From the NCBI RefSeq assembly GCF_023242315.1, contig NZ_JALLIY010000006.1, positions 186,001-250,000 of the forward strand: a stretch of 64,000 bases of DNA, read 5' to 3'. Of the stretch, positions 1 through 9,461 are shown piece by piece. Origin of the DNA: Pseudomonas sp. MWU13-2105. GTDB taxonomy: Bacteria > Pseudomonadota > Gammaproteobacteria > Pseudomonadales > Pseudomonadaceae. Made by a program: the position numbers and the translations under genes. Numbering within the stretch: the first letter of the stretch is position 1; each line of letters opens with the position of its first letter. The notes under the pieces were generated by a model, which was given only the letters and a program-made list of their open reading frames with translations, was not told the DNA's origin and did no database searches.

Positions 1-8
1 GTCATTTC

Positions 9-2750
9 ATGTCCTCCCTCGATAGCCTGAAAACCCTTAAAACCCTGATGGTAGGCGCCAAGACCTACCACTATTTCAGTCTCCCGGATGCCGCCAAGTC
101 CCTCGGCAACCTGGACAAGTTGCCGATGTCGCTCAAGGTCCTGCTGGAAAACCTGCTGCGCTGGGAAGACGGCAAGACCGTCACCGGCGCCGACCTCAAG
201 GCCATCGCCGCCTGGCTCAAGACGCGCGGCTCCGACCGGGAAATCCAGTACCGCCCGGCGCGGGTGCTGATGCAGGACTTCACCGGGGTGCCGGCGGTGG
301 TCGACCTGGCCGCCATGCGTGCCGCCGTGGCCAAGGCCGGCGGCGATCCGCAGCGGATCAACCCGCTCTCCCCGGTCGACCTGGTGATCGACCACTCGGT
401 GATGGTCGACAAGTTCGCCACCCCGGCGGCCTTCGGCGAGAACGTCGATATCGAAATGCAACGCAACGGCGAACGCTACGCCTTCCTGCGCTGGGGCCAG
501 AACGCCTTCGACAATTTCAGCGTGGTGCCGCCGGGCACCGGGATCTGCCATCAGGTCAACCTTGAGTACCTCGGCCGCACCGTCTGGACCAAGGATGAGG
601 ACGGTCGCACCTATGCCTTCCCCGACACCCTGGTCGGCACCGACTCGCATACCACCATGATCAACGGCCTCGGCGTGCTCGGCTGGGGCGTCGGCGGCAT
701 CGAGGCGGAAGCGGCGATGCTCGGCCAGCCGGTGTCGATGCTGATTCCCGAGGTGATAGGCTTCAAGCTCACCGGCAAGCTCAAGGAAGGCATCACCGCC
801 ACCGACCTGGTGCTGACGGTGACCCAGATGCTGCGCAAGAAAGGCGTGGTCGGCAAGTTTGTCGAGTTCTACGGCGACGGCCTGGCCGAGCTGCCCCTGG
901 CGGATCGTGCGACCATTGCCAACATGGCCCCGGAATACGGCGCCACCTGCGGTTTCTTCCCGGTGGACGAGGTGACGCTGGATTACCTGCGCCTGTCCGG
1001 GCGGCCGAGCGAAACCGTCAAGCTGGTGGAGGCCTACAGCAAGGCCCAGGGCCTGTGGCGACTGCCCGGCCATGAACCGGCCTTCAGCGACAGCCTGGCC
1101 CTCGACATGGCCAGCGTCGAAGCCAGCCTGGCCGGGCCCAAGCGTCCACAGGACCGGGTGTCGCTGCCGGCTGTCGCGCAAGCCTTCAGCGACTTCATGG
1201 CGCTGCAATTCAAACCGGCGCACAAGGACGAAGGCCGCCTGGAAAGCGAAGGCGGCGGCGGTGTCGCGGTGGGCAATGCGGACATGGTCGGCGAAGCCGA
1301 CTACAGCTACGAAGGCCAGACCTACCGGCTGAAAAATGGCGCCGTGGTCATCGCCGCCATCACCTCCTGTACCAACACCTCCAACCCCAGCGTGATGATG
1401 GCCGCCGGCCTGGTGGCGAAGAAGGCCGTGGAAAAAGGCCTGAAACGCAAACCCTGGGTCAAGAGCTCCCTGGCCCCCGGTTCCAAGGTGGTGACCGACT
1501 ACTACAAGGCCGCCGGCCTGACCCGCTACCTCGACGAATTGGGCTTCGCCCTGGTCGGCTATGGCTGCACCACCTGCATCGGCAATTCCGGCCCCTTGCC
1601 CGAGCCGATTGAAAAAGCCATTACCCAGTCCGATCTCACCGTTGCCTCGGTGCTGTCCGGCAACCGCAACTTCGAGGGCCGGGTGCATCCGCTGGTCAAG
1701 ACCAACTGGCTGGCCTCGCCGCCGCTGGTGGTGGCCTATGCCCTGGCCGGCAGCGTGCGCATCGATATCAGCCGCGAACCGCTGGGTGAAGACCAGGACG
1801 GCAAGCCGGTGTACCTGCGGGATATCTGGCCGAGCCAGAAGGAAATCGCCGAGGCCGTGGCCCAGGTCGATACCGCCATGTTCCACAAGGAGTACGCCGA
1901 AGTCTTCGCCGGCGACGCCCAGTGGCAGGCGATTGCAGTACCACAGGCCGCCACCTATGTCTGGCAGAAGGACTCGACCTATATCCAGCACCCACCGTTC
2001 TTCGACGATATCGCCGGGCCCCTGCCGCTGATCGAAGACATCCAGGGCGCACGGATACTGGCCCTGCTCGGCGACTCGGTGACCACCGACCACATCTCCC
2101 CCGCCGGCAATATCAAGGCCGACAGCCCCGCCGGCCGTTACCTGCGCGAGCTCGGCGTGGAACCGCGGGACTTCAACTCCTACGGCTCACGCCGCGGCAA
2201 CCACCAAGTGATGATGCGCGGCACCTTCGCCAATATCCGTATCCGCAACGAAATGCTCGGCGGCGAGGAAGGCGGCAATACCTTCCATGTGCCGTCCGGC
2301 GAGAAGCTGCCGATCTACGACGCAGCCATGCGCTATCAGGCCGAAGGGACACCACTGGTGGTGATTGCCGGCCAGGAGTACGGCACCGGCTCGAGCCGTG
2401 ACTGGGCCGCCAAGGGCACCAACCTGCTGGGGGTCAAGGCGGTGATCGCCGAGAGTTTCGAGCGTATCCACCGTTCCAACCTGGTGGGCATGGGCGTGCT
2501 GCCATTGCAGTTCAAGCTCGACCAGAACCGCAAGAGCCTGCAGCTCACCGGCAAGGAAACCTTGAGTATCAGCGGGCTGAGCGGCGCCGACCTGCAACCG
2601 CGAATGAACCTGACGCTGACCCTGAGCCGTGAGGACGGCAGCCAGGAGAAAATCGAGGTGCTGTGCCGGATCGACACCTTGAACGAAGTGGAATACTTCA
2701 AGGCTGGGGGGATTCTGCATTATGTCTTGCGGCAATTGATCGCCTCTTGA
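9..2750 (+). CDS. acnA: Aconitate hydratase A (aconitase)
   Basis: Interconverts citrate and isocitrate in the TCA cycle in the cytosol, using a labile [4Fe-4S] cluster. The 913-residue product has the length of the AcnA/IRP1 type rather than AcnB. The three cluster cysteines are visible: Cys454 in [10 protein letters not shown] and Cys520/Cys523 in [10 protein letters not shown]. The C-terminal swivel domain carries [16 protein letters not shown]. Only 8 bases precede the ATG, so its promoter and ribosome binding site lie outside the window. It is followed by a hairpin terminator, so it is probably monocistronic at this end. The next gene is an Aer-type receptor, an order I also remember from P. 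aeruginosa. Nothing looks damaged. Confidence 0.97.
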   Translation: MSSLDSLKTLKTLMVGAKTYHYFSLPDAAKSLGNLDKLPMSLKVLLENLLRWEDGKTVTGADLKAIAAWLKTRGSDREIQYRPARVLMQDFTGVPAVVDLAAMRAAVAKAGGDPQRINPLSPVDLVIDHSVMVDKFATPAAFGENVDIEMQRNGERYAFLRWGQNAFDNFSVVPPGTGICHQVNLEYLGRTVWTKDEDGRTYAFPDTLVGTDSHTTMINGLGVLGWGVGGIEAEAAMLGQPVSMLIPEVIGFKLTGKLKEGITATDLVLTVTQMLRKKGVVGKFVEFYGDGLAELPLADRATIANMAPEYGATCGFFPVDEVTLDYLRLSGRPSETVKLVEAYSKAQGLWRLPGHEPAFSDSLALDMASVEASLAGPKRPQDRVSLPAVAQAFSDFMALQFKPAHKDEGRLESEGGGGVAVGNADMVGEADYSYEGQTYRLKNGAVVIAAITSCTNTSNPSVMMAAGLVAKKAVEKGLKRKPWVKSSLAPGSKVVTDYYKAAGLTRYLDELGFALVGYGCTTCIGNSGPLPEPIEKAITQSDLTVASVLSGNRNFEGRVHPLVKTNWLASPPLVVAYALAGSVRIDISREPLGEDQDGKPVYLRDIWPSQKEIAEAVAQVDTAMFHKEYAEVFAGDAQWQAIAVPQAATYVWQKDSTYIQHPPFFDDIAGPLPLIEDIQGARILALLGDSVTTDHISPAGNIKADSPAGRYLRELGVEPRDFNSYGSRRGNHQVMMRGTFANIRIRNEMLGGEEGGNTFHVPSGEKLPIYDAAMRYQAEGTPLVVIAGQEYGTGSSRDWAAKGTNLLGVKAVIAESFERIHRSNLVGMGVLPLQFKLDQNRKSLQLTGKETLSISGLSGADLQPRMNLTLTLSREDGSQEKIEVLCRIDTLNEVEYFKAGGILHYVLRQLIAS

Positions 2751-2777
2751 ACGGCACTAAGAATATAGTCTGATACA

Positions 2778-2800
2778 ACACCGGCCGCGGCCGGTGTTTT
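2778..2800 (+). terminator. Rho-independent terminator after acnA
   Basis: A perfect inverted repeat (ACACCGGCC / GGCCGGTGT around a central GCG-type turn) is followed by TTTTAAT, 28 bases after the acnA stop codon. The stem is strong and the T-run short. Confidence 0.75.
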
Positions 2801-3015
2801 AATAGAGGGGGACAAATCGTGGTACTCGGGTTCCAATTAAACCCAACGATCGAATAATAAGGCACTATGCTCCAGTCACTGTTCGCATAAGCGATTCAGC
2901 CTGGGGTCAAGCCCGCGAACGGCAAGATGAGAGCCGATCCTCAGCGTTGAAAAATATATTCAGTATCCCCCTAACCCTGCCGATATACCGTCAAAGCCTT
3001 GCGGATAGAGAAACC

Positions 3016-4581
3016 ATGCGTAATAACCAACCCATTACCCAACGAGAACGCACCTTCCCCGCTCAGCAACGGTTGATTTCCACTACCGACGCCAAAGGCG
3101 TGATCACCTACTGCAACGACGCGTTTGTCGAGATCAGTGGATTTTCCCGTGAAGAACTGATCCGCGCACCGCACAACCTGGTGCGGCACCCGGACGTTCC
3201 AGCGGCGGTGTTTGCGCACATGTGGAACACTCTGAAACAAGGCCTGCCATGGATGGGCATTGTCAAGAACCGCTGCAAGAGTGGTGACCATTATTGGGTC
3301 AACGCCTATGTGACGCCCGTTTTCGAAGGCAACCAGGTGATCGGCTACGAGTCGGTGCGGGTCAAGCCCACCCCCGAGCAGATCCGCCGTGCCGAGGCGT
3401 TGTACCAGCGCATCAACCAGGGCAAGTCGGCCGTACCGCGACGCGATAAATGGCTGCCGGTGCTGCAGGACTGGCTGCCATTCATCCTGGTCAGCCAGGT
3501 CAGCTTCCTGATTGGCGTCTGGCTCAACTCCCACTGGGGCTTCGCCCTCGCCGCGGCGATCTCGGTGCCGCTCGGCCTGATGGGCCTGAGCTGGCAGCAG
3601 CGCGGCCTCAAGCGCCTGTTGCTCCTGGCCGAACAGACCACCTCCGACCCGTTGATCGCGCAGATGTACACGGACAGCCGTGGTGCCCAGGCTCGCCTGG
3701 AAATGTCCATCCTGAGCCAGGAGGCACGCCTGAAAACCTGCCTGACCCGCTTGCAGGATACCGCCGAACACCTGACCACCCAGGCGAAGAAGTCCGACGA
3801 TCTGGCGCAGAAAAGCTCCTCCGGCCTGGATCGCCAGCGCCAGGAAACCGAGCAGGTGGCCACCGCCGTCAATCAGATGGCCGCCACCACCCAGGAAGTC
3901 GCCAGCCACGTCCAGCGCACGGCCGATGCCACCCAGGAAGCCAATCGCCTGACCGGTCGCGGTCGCGATATCGCCGGTGAAACCCGCGAGGCCATCGAGC
4001 GCCTGTCGGTGGTGGTCGGCGAGACCGGCAGCACGGTCACGCAACTGGCCAAGGACAGCGACGAGATCGGCGGCGTGGTCGATGTGATCAAGGGGATTGC
4101 CGACCAGACCAACCTGCTGGCCTTGAACGCGGCCATTGAAGCGGCTCGCGCCGGGGAAATGGGCCGTGGTTTCGCGGTGGTCGCCGATGAAGTGCGGCAA
4201 CTGGCGCAGCGTACCAGCGAATCCACCGGGCAGATCCACGCCCTGATCGCCAAGCTGCAACAGACCGCCAGCAATGCCGTGCAAACCATGGACGCCGGCC
4301 ACCGCCAGGCCCAGGAAGGCGTGGCGCGGGTCATGGAAGCCGATGCGGCGCTGGTCGGGATCAGCGAAGCGGTGGCCAATATCACCGACATGACCACCCA
4401 GATCGCCGCCGCCACCGAAGAGCAAAGCTCGGTGGCCGAAGAGATCAGCCGCAATATCAGCACCATTGCGCAACTGGCCGACCAGACCTCGGAACAGGCC
4501 CACGCCTCGGCGCACCTGAGCGAAGAGCTGACCCGCACCGCCAACACCCAGTATTCGTTGGTGGAGCGTTTTAACCGCTAA
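3016..4581 (+). CDS. aer: Aer-type methyl-accepting chemotaxis protein with PAS sensor
   Basis: Energy/aerotaxis receptor of 521 residues at the inner membrane, signalling to CheA/CheW. An N-terminal PAS domain (about residues 10-115, with [17 protein letters not shown] and [14 protein letters not shown]) should bind FAD. Two membrane segments follow near residues 150-195, then a cytoplasmic signalling domain with the conserved hairpin tip [19 protein letters not shown]. There is no periplasmic ligand domain, as expected for Aer. I chose the ATG at 3016 ([12 protein letters not shown]) over an upstream in-frame TTG at 2947, because Pseudomonas Aer proteins begin with this sequence. It sits just upstream of the respiratory gene block apart from the inserted locus, which fits a role in oxygen or redox seeking. 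Confidence 0.93.
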   Translation: MRNNQPITQRERTFPAQQRLISTTDAKGVITYCNDAFVEISGFSREELIRAPHNLVRHPDVPAAVFAHMWNTLKQGLPWMGIVKNRCKSGDHYWVNAYVTPVFEGNQVIGYESVRVKPTPEQIRRAEALYQRINQGKSAVPRRDKWLPVLQDWLPFILVSQVSFLIGVWLNSHWGFALAAAISVPLGLMGLSWQQRGLKRLLLLAEQTTSDPLIAQMYTDSRGAQARLEMSILSQEARLKTCLTRLQDTAEHLTTQAKKSDDLAQKSSSGLDRQRQETEQVATAVNQMAATTQEVASHVQRTADATQEANRLTGRGRDIAGETREAIERLSVVVGETGSTVTQLAKDSDEIGGVVDVIKGIADQTNLLALNAAIEAARAGEMGRGFAVVADEVRQLAQRTSESTGQIHALIAKLQQTASNAVQTMDAGHRQAQEGVARVMEADAALVGISEAVANITDMTTQIAAATEEQSSVAEEISRNISTIAQLADQTSEQAHASAHLSEELTRTANTQYSLVERFNR

Positions 4582-4602
4582 TTACTAAAGCGCCCTGAAA
4601 AG

Positions 4603-4632
4603 CCCGATGATTAATAATCATCGGGTTTTTTA
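4603..4632 (+). terminator. Rho-independent terminator after aer
   Basis: The inverted repeat CCCGATGATTA / TAATCATCGGG is followed directly by a run of seven T, 21 bases after the aer stop. This is a textbook intrinsic terminator. Confidence 0.9.
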
Positions 4633-4666
4633 TTACCCAAAGAAAAGCCAACCGACTCTGCTTGCA

Positions 4667-4683
4667 AAGTAAGAAACTTCCCA
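4667..4683 (+). promoter_or_regulatory. Operator-like motif, site 1
   Basis: AAGTAAGAAACTTCCCA, followed by AAAA, in the 310-base AT-rich gap before the first Ig-repeat gene. With its trailing bases it matches the site at 50138 in 18 of 20 positions and fits the consensus AAGTARGAMNNTTCCYA. The heptad-like TTCC(T/C)A arms resemble the sites bound by BvgA/EvgA-type regulators. Binding is inferred. Confidence 0.5.
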
Positions 4684-4743
4684 AAACTTATAAACCTTCA
4701 GCTGACACGATATACCGCCAGCAAACTCAACCGCGCAAAACTC

Positions 4744-4770
4744 TTGACAAGCCCTGGCAGTTACTATTCG
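4744..4770 (+). promoter_or_regulatory. Candidate promoter of the first Ig-repeat gene
   Basis: TTGACA at 4744-4749 and TATTCG at 4765-4770, separated by 15 bases. The same layout, CTTGACA plus 15 bases plus TATTAC, appears before the second Ig-repeat gene at 9314-9340. The shared but sub-optimal spacing suggests promoters that need an activator. Confidence 0.3.
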
Positions 4771-4936
4771 TTAAAGCCCTGGCATGACATCGCATAGATA
4801 GTTACTACCCACTTGAGACTTTCATGCCTTATTTGCCAGAACTGCACGTGCCGACGCAAAACACTCACAATAACCGGTAACGCGTTCGACCGTGAAACGA
4901 CCTGACAACACTCAATTAGATAGCAGGACTATCCTT

Positions 4937-6790
4937 ATGATGGATCTAGTAAACACCCTACAGTCTCGCTTCATGAAAGAGGACCTTATCGCCCCCCGTG
5001 TCGAGCAAGCCGCCCCGGAGGATGGGCTGCTACCCGTCAGCGAACTGGACACGCCGCTCTCGGTCTCCTTGCCGCTCTGGCCGAATGCAAGACCCGATGA
5101 TCGTTATCAACTCACCTGGAATAACGCCTTGATCGGCGAGCCCATTAAACTGGTTCCCCCGCTGCAACCCGGTGATATCCTGTATTCGCATATCCCGCTT
5201 GCCACACTTGCCGTCGAGGGCACTTATCAGCTTGGCTACCAGATAATCAGAAGCCCGGACGGCATCGCCCATATGTCGCAAACCACGTCCCTTATCATTG
5301 ATCGCAGCCCGCCCGGCGGCACTCTTCTCGCCGCGCTTATCCTCCCGAGCATCGCTCTCGACGGCCTGGGTAATAATGAACTCGTGGCCCTGGACAACCA
5401 ACTCACTGTCACCGTCCCCGGCTACTTCGACATGCAGTGGGGCGATGTTATTCAAAGTTACTGGGGCGAACTGGCCGGCCCTACCCATAGCGTAAAAGCC
5501 GATCAACCCGGTAGCGATAAGGTCCAACTCAGCGTCGATCGGAGTTTCCTCGAACAGCTGGGCAACGGTGAGTTCGCCCTCAGCTACAGCATCCGCGATC
5601 GCGCCGGCAATACCTCCGTGCGCTCGCAAGCGGTGATACTCAAGTTGCAGTTGCAGCAAGCACCGGCCAACCTGCAAGCGCCCCTGGCCCCGCAACTCGA
5701 CAATGGCCAGGTGCACGATGCCCAGGCCCGCGTCGGCGTGAAGATCGCGGTGCCCACCTACACCCATGTCGCCATCGGTGACGAAATCTGCGTGCTGTGG
5801 AACGGCGAACGGGCCGCCGCCCGGCGGGTCATCAGCGCCCACGAACTGGGCAAGCCCCTGCTGCTGAACGTCATGGCGCGTTATCTGGTGATTTCCCGCC
5901 ACGGCGACGGCCCGGCCCGGGTGAACTACCAGGTGCGCCGCAATGGCGAGGTGTTTACCTCGGCGGACCTGGAACTCGAGGTTTTTTTGCAGTTGCCCGG
6001 CCCGCGGGACCCGACCCCGCAGACGATGGTCAACGAGGCCCTGGCCGCGCCGGTGATCAAGGGCAAGAATCCGCATGGCCGGCGGCTGGACAACTATCTC
6101 GATGAAGACAACGCGCAACTCTCGGCCGACGCGGTCATCGCCTGGCGCAAGGCGTTCCAGGCCGGCGACCGGATCAACCTGTTCTGGGGCCAAGCCAGCC
6201 GGCCACTGGTACGCCCGATTACCCCGCGCGATGTCGAGGCCGCCTGCTATCTGGTGATCAACGTGCCCAACAGCCTGATTACCGAGCAAGGCTGCGGCGT
6301 CGATATCGGCGTGCAGTACACCGTGACCCGGGAAGGCAATCCGAACACCTCCTACTCGCCCAGGCAATCGGTCGCGGTGATCTTCCAGATGCAGTTGCCG
6401 GGCGGCTCGGGCGGCCTGATGGAGCCGGTGTTCACCGCGGCCAGCGTGCTGAATGTAGTGGACCCGCGCAAGGATCCCGAGGGCACGGTGGTGCTGGTCA
6501 GCCCCTATCGCAACATGAAACTCGGCGACCGCATCGTCCTGCGCTTCTGCGGTTTTGACGCGCTGACCGGAGGCAACGAGATCGAGGCCGCGAGCTTCAG
6601 CGCCGAACGCCTGGTCGGCGAGCACGAACTGCGCAACGGCTGCCGGTTGCGGGTGCCACTGGCGCGCCTGATGGCCATCGAGCACGGTCGTGGTCGCGCG
6701 CGCTATGAGGTGATCAGCGAGCTGGGACGGGTCACTTCATTGCCCGCCGATGTCTATATCTCATCACGCGCGAGCGTCATGGCGCGTTGA
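4937..6790 (+). CDS. Ig-like repeat protein, first paralogue
   Basis: Function unknown. The 617-residue product consists of about five beta-rich modules of 100-125 residues. Each centres on a motif of the form Y-x2-M-x2-GD-x-I-x3-W-G (for example YFDMQWGDVIQSYWGE and YRNMKLGDRIVLRFCG), as in Ig-like or cadherin-like sandwich repeats. One module ends DRAGNTSVRSQ. No signal peptide, membrane helix, LPXTG or RTX repeat is visible. I chose the ATG at 4937 because AGGA lies 8 bases upstream. An in-frame GTG at 4892 lacks a ribosome binding site. It shares its layout with the genes at 9462 and 11483 and with parts of the 2666-residue protein. It converges on the autotransporter gene and follows an operator-like site. 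A cell-surface or extracellular binding role is my inference. Confidence 0.85.
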   Translation: MMDLVNTLQSRFMKEDLIAPRVEQAAPEDGLLPVSELDTPLSVSLPLWPNARPDDRYQLTWNNALIGEPIKLVPPLQPGDILYSHIPLATLAVEGTYQLGYQIIRSPDGIAHMSQTTSLIIDRSPPGGTLLAALILPSIALDGLGNNELVALDNQLTVTVPGYFDMQWGDVIQSYWGELAGPTHSVKADQPGSDKVQLSVDRSFLEQLGNGEFALSYSIRDRAGNTSVRSQAVILKLQLQQAPANLQAPLAPQLDNGQVHDAQARVGVKIAVPTYTHVAIGDEICVLWNGERAAARRVISAHELGKPLLLNVMARYLVISRHGDGPARVNYQVRRNGEVFTSADLELEVFLQLPGPRDPTPQTMVNEALAAPVIKGKNPHGRRLDNYLDEDNAQLSADAVIAWRKAFQAGDRINLFWGQASRPLVRPITPRDVEAACYLVINVPNSLITEQGCGVDIGVQYTVTREGNPNTSYSPRQSVAVIFQMQLPGGSGGLMEPVFTAASVLNVVDPRKDPEGTVVLVSPYRNMKLGDRIVLRFCGFDALTGGNEIEAASFSAERLVGEHELRNGCRLRVPLARLMAIEHGRGRARYEVISELGRVTSLPADVYISSRASVMAR

Positions 6791-6802
6791 ACGTCCGCGA
6801 TG

Positions 6803-6832
6803 AAAAAACCCTCGACGATCCGTCGTCGAGGG
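6803..6832 (-). terminator. Terminator between convergent Ig-repeat and autotransporter genes
   Basis: Perfect 10-bp stem CCCTCGACGA / TCGTCGAGGG with the loop TCCG. Read on the minus strand it ends in TTTTTT, so it terminates the autotransporter gene. It can also fold for the convergent plus-strand gene. Confidence 0.8.
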
Positions 6833-6867
6833 CTTCGGGCAGCGGCGCTCAGCCATGCTGGCCGGGA

Positions 6868-9138
6868 TCAGAAGGCGTAGCGCAGGCCGAGATTGACACC
6901 CCAGGGCTGCTCGATGTGCTCGCCCTTCATATAGTCGAAGTCAGCGTGCAGTTGCAGGTCCTTCGACAGCGCCGCGGAAACCCCGACGCCCAGTTCGCCA
7001 CGGCTACCGTACAGGCTGTTGTCGAAGGCGATACCGTTGACCTTCACCGTATTGTCGTTACGGGAAAACTCATGGGCCATGGCCACCCGCAGATACGGCT
7101 GCAACAACCCGCCATCGGGCAGTTCGAGGTTGCGCCCCAGGGTCGCGCCGGCCTTGCCGAGCACGGAGACGGTGCGGCCGTTATCCGCCCGCAGGCCGTT
7201 GTCCAGCTGGTAGTTGCTGCCCTTGACCAGGACCGAAGACAGCTGCGTGTAAGGTTCGACAAAGACATCCTCACGCAACTTGATGTGCTTGCCGAACTCC
7301 AGCGAGCCGCCATAGGCGAAGTTGTCGTAGTCGCCTTTGGCCTGGGTGCCATTGGTCATCGAGACATCGGCCTGGTTATCGAAACGGTTCAACTTGAGCA
7401 CCCCATCGAGGTAGTAGCCATCCTCCCGCAGCCAGGTACCGTAGGCGCCGAGGGAGTAGCTGTCCACCGTGGCGGAGGTGCCGCGACTCAGGCTCAGGTC
7501 GGAACGGCTATGCCCGGCCATGACCCCGACCATCAACTGTCCATCGCTGACCGGCACGGGCAGGTCGACCCCGAAAGACAAGCCTTGCTGGCGCTGCTTG
7601 TAACCGAACCCCGCTGCGGCGGTGACGTTGTACTGGTTGCCGTAGCTGCGGATCCAGCCACCGCCCTCGCCACTGGTGCGGACTTCACCCAGGCGGCTGC
7701 GCAAGGTGGCCAGTTCGCCGTACCAGATCGTCGGCCCGACACTGAACAGCGCCAGCGATGCCTCGGTCGAGGGACTGATGGTCTTGCCGGCACCGACGAT
7801 AAACCAGTCGTCGCCCTGCTTTTCCAACTGATAGGAGTAGGCCCCCAGGTCGACGCTGCCGCCGACCACCTCGAACAGCGCATCGCCGCCCTCGGTATGC
7901 ACCACATGCAAGGGCTTGATCTCCGGGGAGTTGGGTTCCAACCCGGTGTTCTGCACATTCAGCAGGAAGTTGCCGTGGGCCTCGCCGTTGATATCCAGGC
8001 GGTCGCCCGTGTTGTCCAGCAGGTTGACGTGCATATTGAACATGCCAGTGCCGGACAACTCGCCCAAGGACAAGGTATAGAACTGCTCGGCCGAACCCAG
8101 GGTCACGCTGCCACCGTCCATGGACAGCGACTTGACCTCGGCATCGCCGGTCAGCGTCCAGTTCGCCCGACTGTTGATCGCCACGCTGTTGGTGTTGACC
8201 AGGTTGCCGAACAGCCGCGCACCGTTTTGCAGGGTGACATCCAGGGTGCTGCTGTCGTCGGCCACCAGGTCGCCGCGCAACAAGCTGCTATCAGCGGTAA
8301 ACCCAATGGTGCTGGCACCCGAAACGTCCAGCAAGATGCCGTTGCCGGCCAGCAGGCTCGCACCGTTCTGCAGCGTGATTCGCGCATTCGTAGCCTGCTC
8401 CGCCGAGATGGCCGGGCCGGTCAGGCCTTCTATCGTCGAATTGTCGACCACGATGTTGGCTTCCCGGGGGATGATCGGCCCGCCCGGCGCGGCGGTTCGA
8501 CCATCGAGTTGCATGCCGATTGAATCACCCTGGACATAGCTGTTGTTGGTCATGTTCAGAGTGGCGCCGAGCAAGCGGATCCCCACGCCCCCCACCCCGC
8601 CGAAGTCGCTGCCGAACACCCGGGTATTGTCGAGGCTGAGTCGCCCCAGCGCGGCCACCGCAATCCCTACCCCGGCCCCGGATAGCGTACTGCCCTGGAT
8701 ATCCGCCCTGGCGGCGGTGGTCGTACCCGCCGAAGTCACGGTGCTCAGCACGAGTGCGGTCCCGGTATCGTTGCGGATATCGGCATTGTCGAGAACAGCC
8801 CTTGCCGCCCCCAGGTGAATCCCTTCGGTGACCCGGCCACCATTGACGATCACCCAGGAGTTGGAGCCGTCGGCCCGGACACGAGCAGCGACGCCCCCCT
8901 CGACAATTTCCAACACGCCTTTATTGATCACCTGCCATGAAGTGATCGCGCTCTCGGCCGTAACCGTTTCCCAGCGGTTGCTCACTGTCTCCTGGGTTTC
9001 ATTGCCCAGGACAGCCTGATCCCGGTCTTGCGCCAGGCTCGACTCGGCCCCCAGCACCGCCCCCATCAGGCAGGCGATTTTTCCAAGCCCCTTATATCGA
9101 TAACAGAACGGGGTCAGTCGATAAGTCGTGTGCAACAT
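6868..9138 (-). CDS. Pertactin-like autotransporter (type Va)
   Basis: Outer-membrane autotransporter of 756 residues. A signal peptide of about 38 residues ends near SSLAQ. It is followed by a passenger of short beta-helix repeats (patterns such as NGASLLAGNGILLDVSGAST and VTLQNGARLFGN), a pertactin-like junction, and a C-terminal 12-strand barrel that ends GLRYAF with the required terminal Phe. The barrel starts near WIRSYGNQYNV. I chose the ATG at 9138 because GGAGAGGAAG lies just upstream. An in-frame ATG at 9162 has no such site. The passenger shows no protease or lipase signature. It is divergent from the Ig-repeat operon and shares a 323-base intergenic region with it that contains an operator-like palindrome. 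It probably acts in adhesion, but the substrate is unknown. Confidence 0.92.
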   Translation of the reverse strand: MLHTTYRLTPFCYRYKGLGKIACLMGAVLGAESSLAQDRDQAVLGNETQETVSNRWETVTAESAITSWQVINKGVLEIVEGGVAARVRADGSNSWVIVNGGRVTEGIHLGAARAVLDNADIRNDTGTALVLSTVTSAGTTTAARADIQGSTLSGAGVGIAVAALGRLSLDNTRVFGSDFGGVGGVGIRLLGATLNMTNNSYVQGDSIGMQLDGRTAAPGGPIIPREANIVVDNSTIEGLTGPAISAEQATNARITLQNGASLLAGNGILLDVSGASTIGFTADSSLLRGDLVADDSSTLDVTLQNGARLFGNLVNTNSVAINSRANWTLTGDAEVKSLSMDGGSVTLGSAEQFYTLSLGELSGTGMFNMHVNLLDNTGDRLDINGEAHGNFLLNVQNTGLEPNSPEIKPLHVVHTEGGDALFEVVGGSVDLGAYSYQLEKQGDDWFIVGAGKTISPSTEASLALFSVGPTIWYGELATLRSRLGEVRTSGEGGGWIRSYGNQYNVTAAAGFGYKQRQQGLSFGVDLPVPVSDGQLMVGVMAGHSRSDLSLSRGTSATVDSYSLGAYGTWLREDGYYLDGVLKLNRFDNQADVSMTNGTQAKGDYDNFAYGGSLEFGKHIKLREDVFVEPYTQLSSVLVKGSNYQLDNGLRADNGRTVSVLGKAGATLGRNLELPDGGLLQPYLRVAMAHEFSRNDNTVKVNGIAFDNSLYGSRGELGVGVSAALSKDLQLHADFDYMKGEHIEQPWGVNLGLRYAF

Positions 9139-9219
9139 TACTTCCTCTCCACCAAACAACAAGAAGTCATAGTTTGATGAGCGGGACCCCCGATTTAATA
9201 TTCAAAAAGGCCGTCAAAA

Positions 9220-9236
9220 AAGTAGGAATCTTCCTA
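9220..9236. promoter_or_regulatory. Operator-like motif, site 2 (perfect palindrome core)
   Basis: AAGTAGGAATCTTCCTA, with the palindromic core TAGGAA-TC-TTCCTA. It lies 82 bases upstream of the autotransporter ATG and 226 bases upstream of the next Ig-repeat gene. Sixteen of its 17 positions are identical to the site at 50267, in front of the BvgA-like regulator gene. Confidence 0.55.
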
Positions 9237-9280
9237 AATAACGCAAGGCTATTACTCACAGAAAATTCGCATCTTCACAC

Positions 9281-9294
9281 AAGCAAACTTCCCA
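9281..9294 (+). promoter_or_regulatory. Partial operator-like motif
   Basis: AAGCAAACTTCCCA followed by a run of A. It shares AAACTTCCCAAAA with site 1 at 4667 but has lost three bases from the left arm. It starts 33 bases upstream of the candidate -35 element at 9314. Confidence 0.3.
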
Positions 9295-9313
9295 AAAAAA
9301 CCGACAACAACGC

Positions 9314-9340
9314 TTGACACCTATAAGTCACTTCTATTAC
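9314..9340 (+). promoter_or_regulatory. Candidate promoter of the second Ig-repeat gene
   Basis: TTGACA at 9314-9319 and TATTAC at 9335-9340 with a 15-base spacer, matching the layout found at 4744-4770 upstream of the paralogous gene. The rest of the 9139-9461 gap is AT-rich and holds no gene that I can see. Confidence 0.3.
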
Positions 9341-9461
9341 GTGAGCCCCAGATAGGAAAACACCTATCGAACAAATCTGACATGACGCGGCACTAACCTA
9401 TCAATATCCGACAGCATCGGTTACCCGCTATTTACAGTGTTCTTCAACCAGGAATAGAACC

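Noticed and set aside
5030..6685. Long minus-strand open frames opposite the Ig-repeat genes (also 10101-11291, 12530-13450 and 17434-18897).
   Set aside because: All lie antisense to genes whose family relationship is clear from paralogues in the window. The antisense translations are not conserved between those paralogues.
6787..8523. Long plus-strand open frame of 578 codons opposite the autotransporter gene.
   Set aside because: It is an antisense shadow produced by high GC. Its translation is low-complexity and Gln/Val-rich without domain motifs, while the minus strand encodes a complete autotransporter with signal peptide and terminal Phe.
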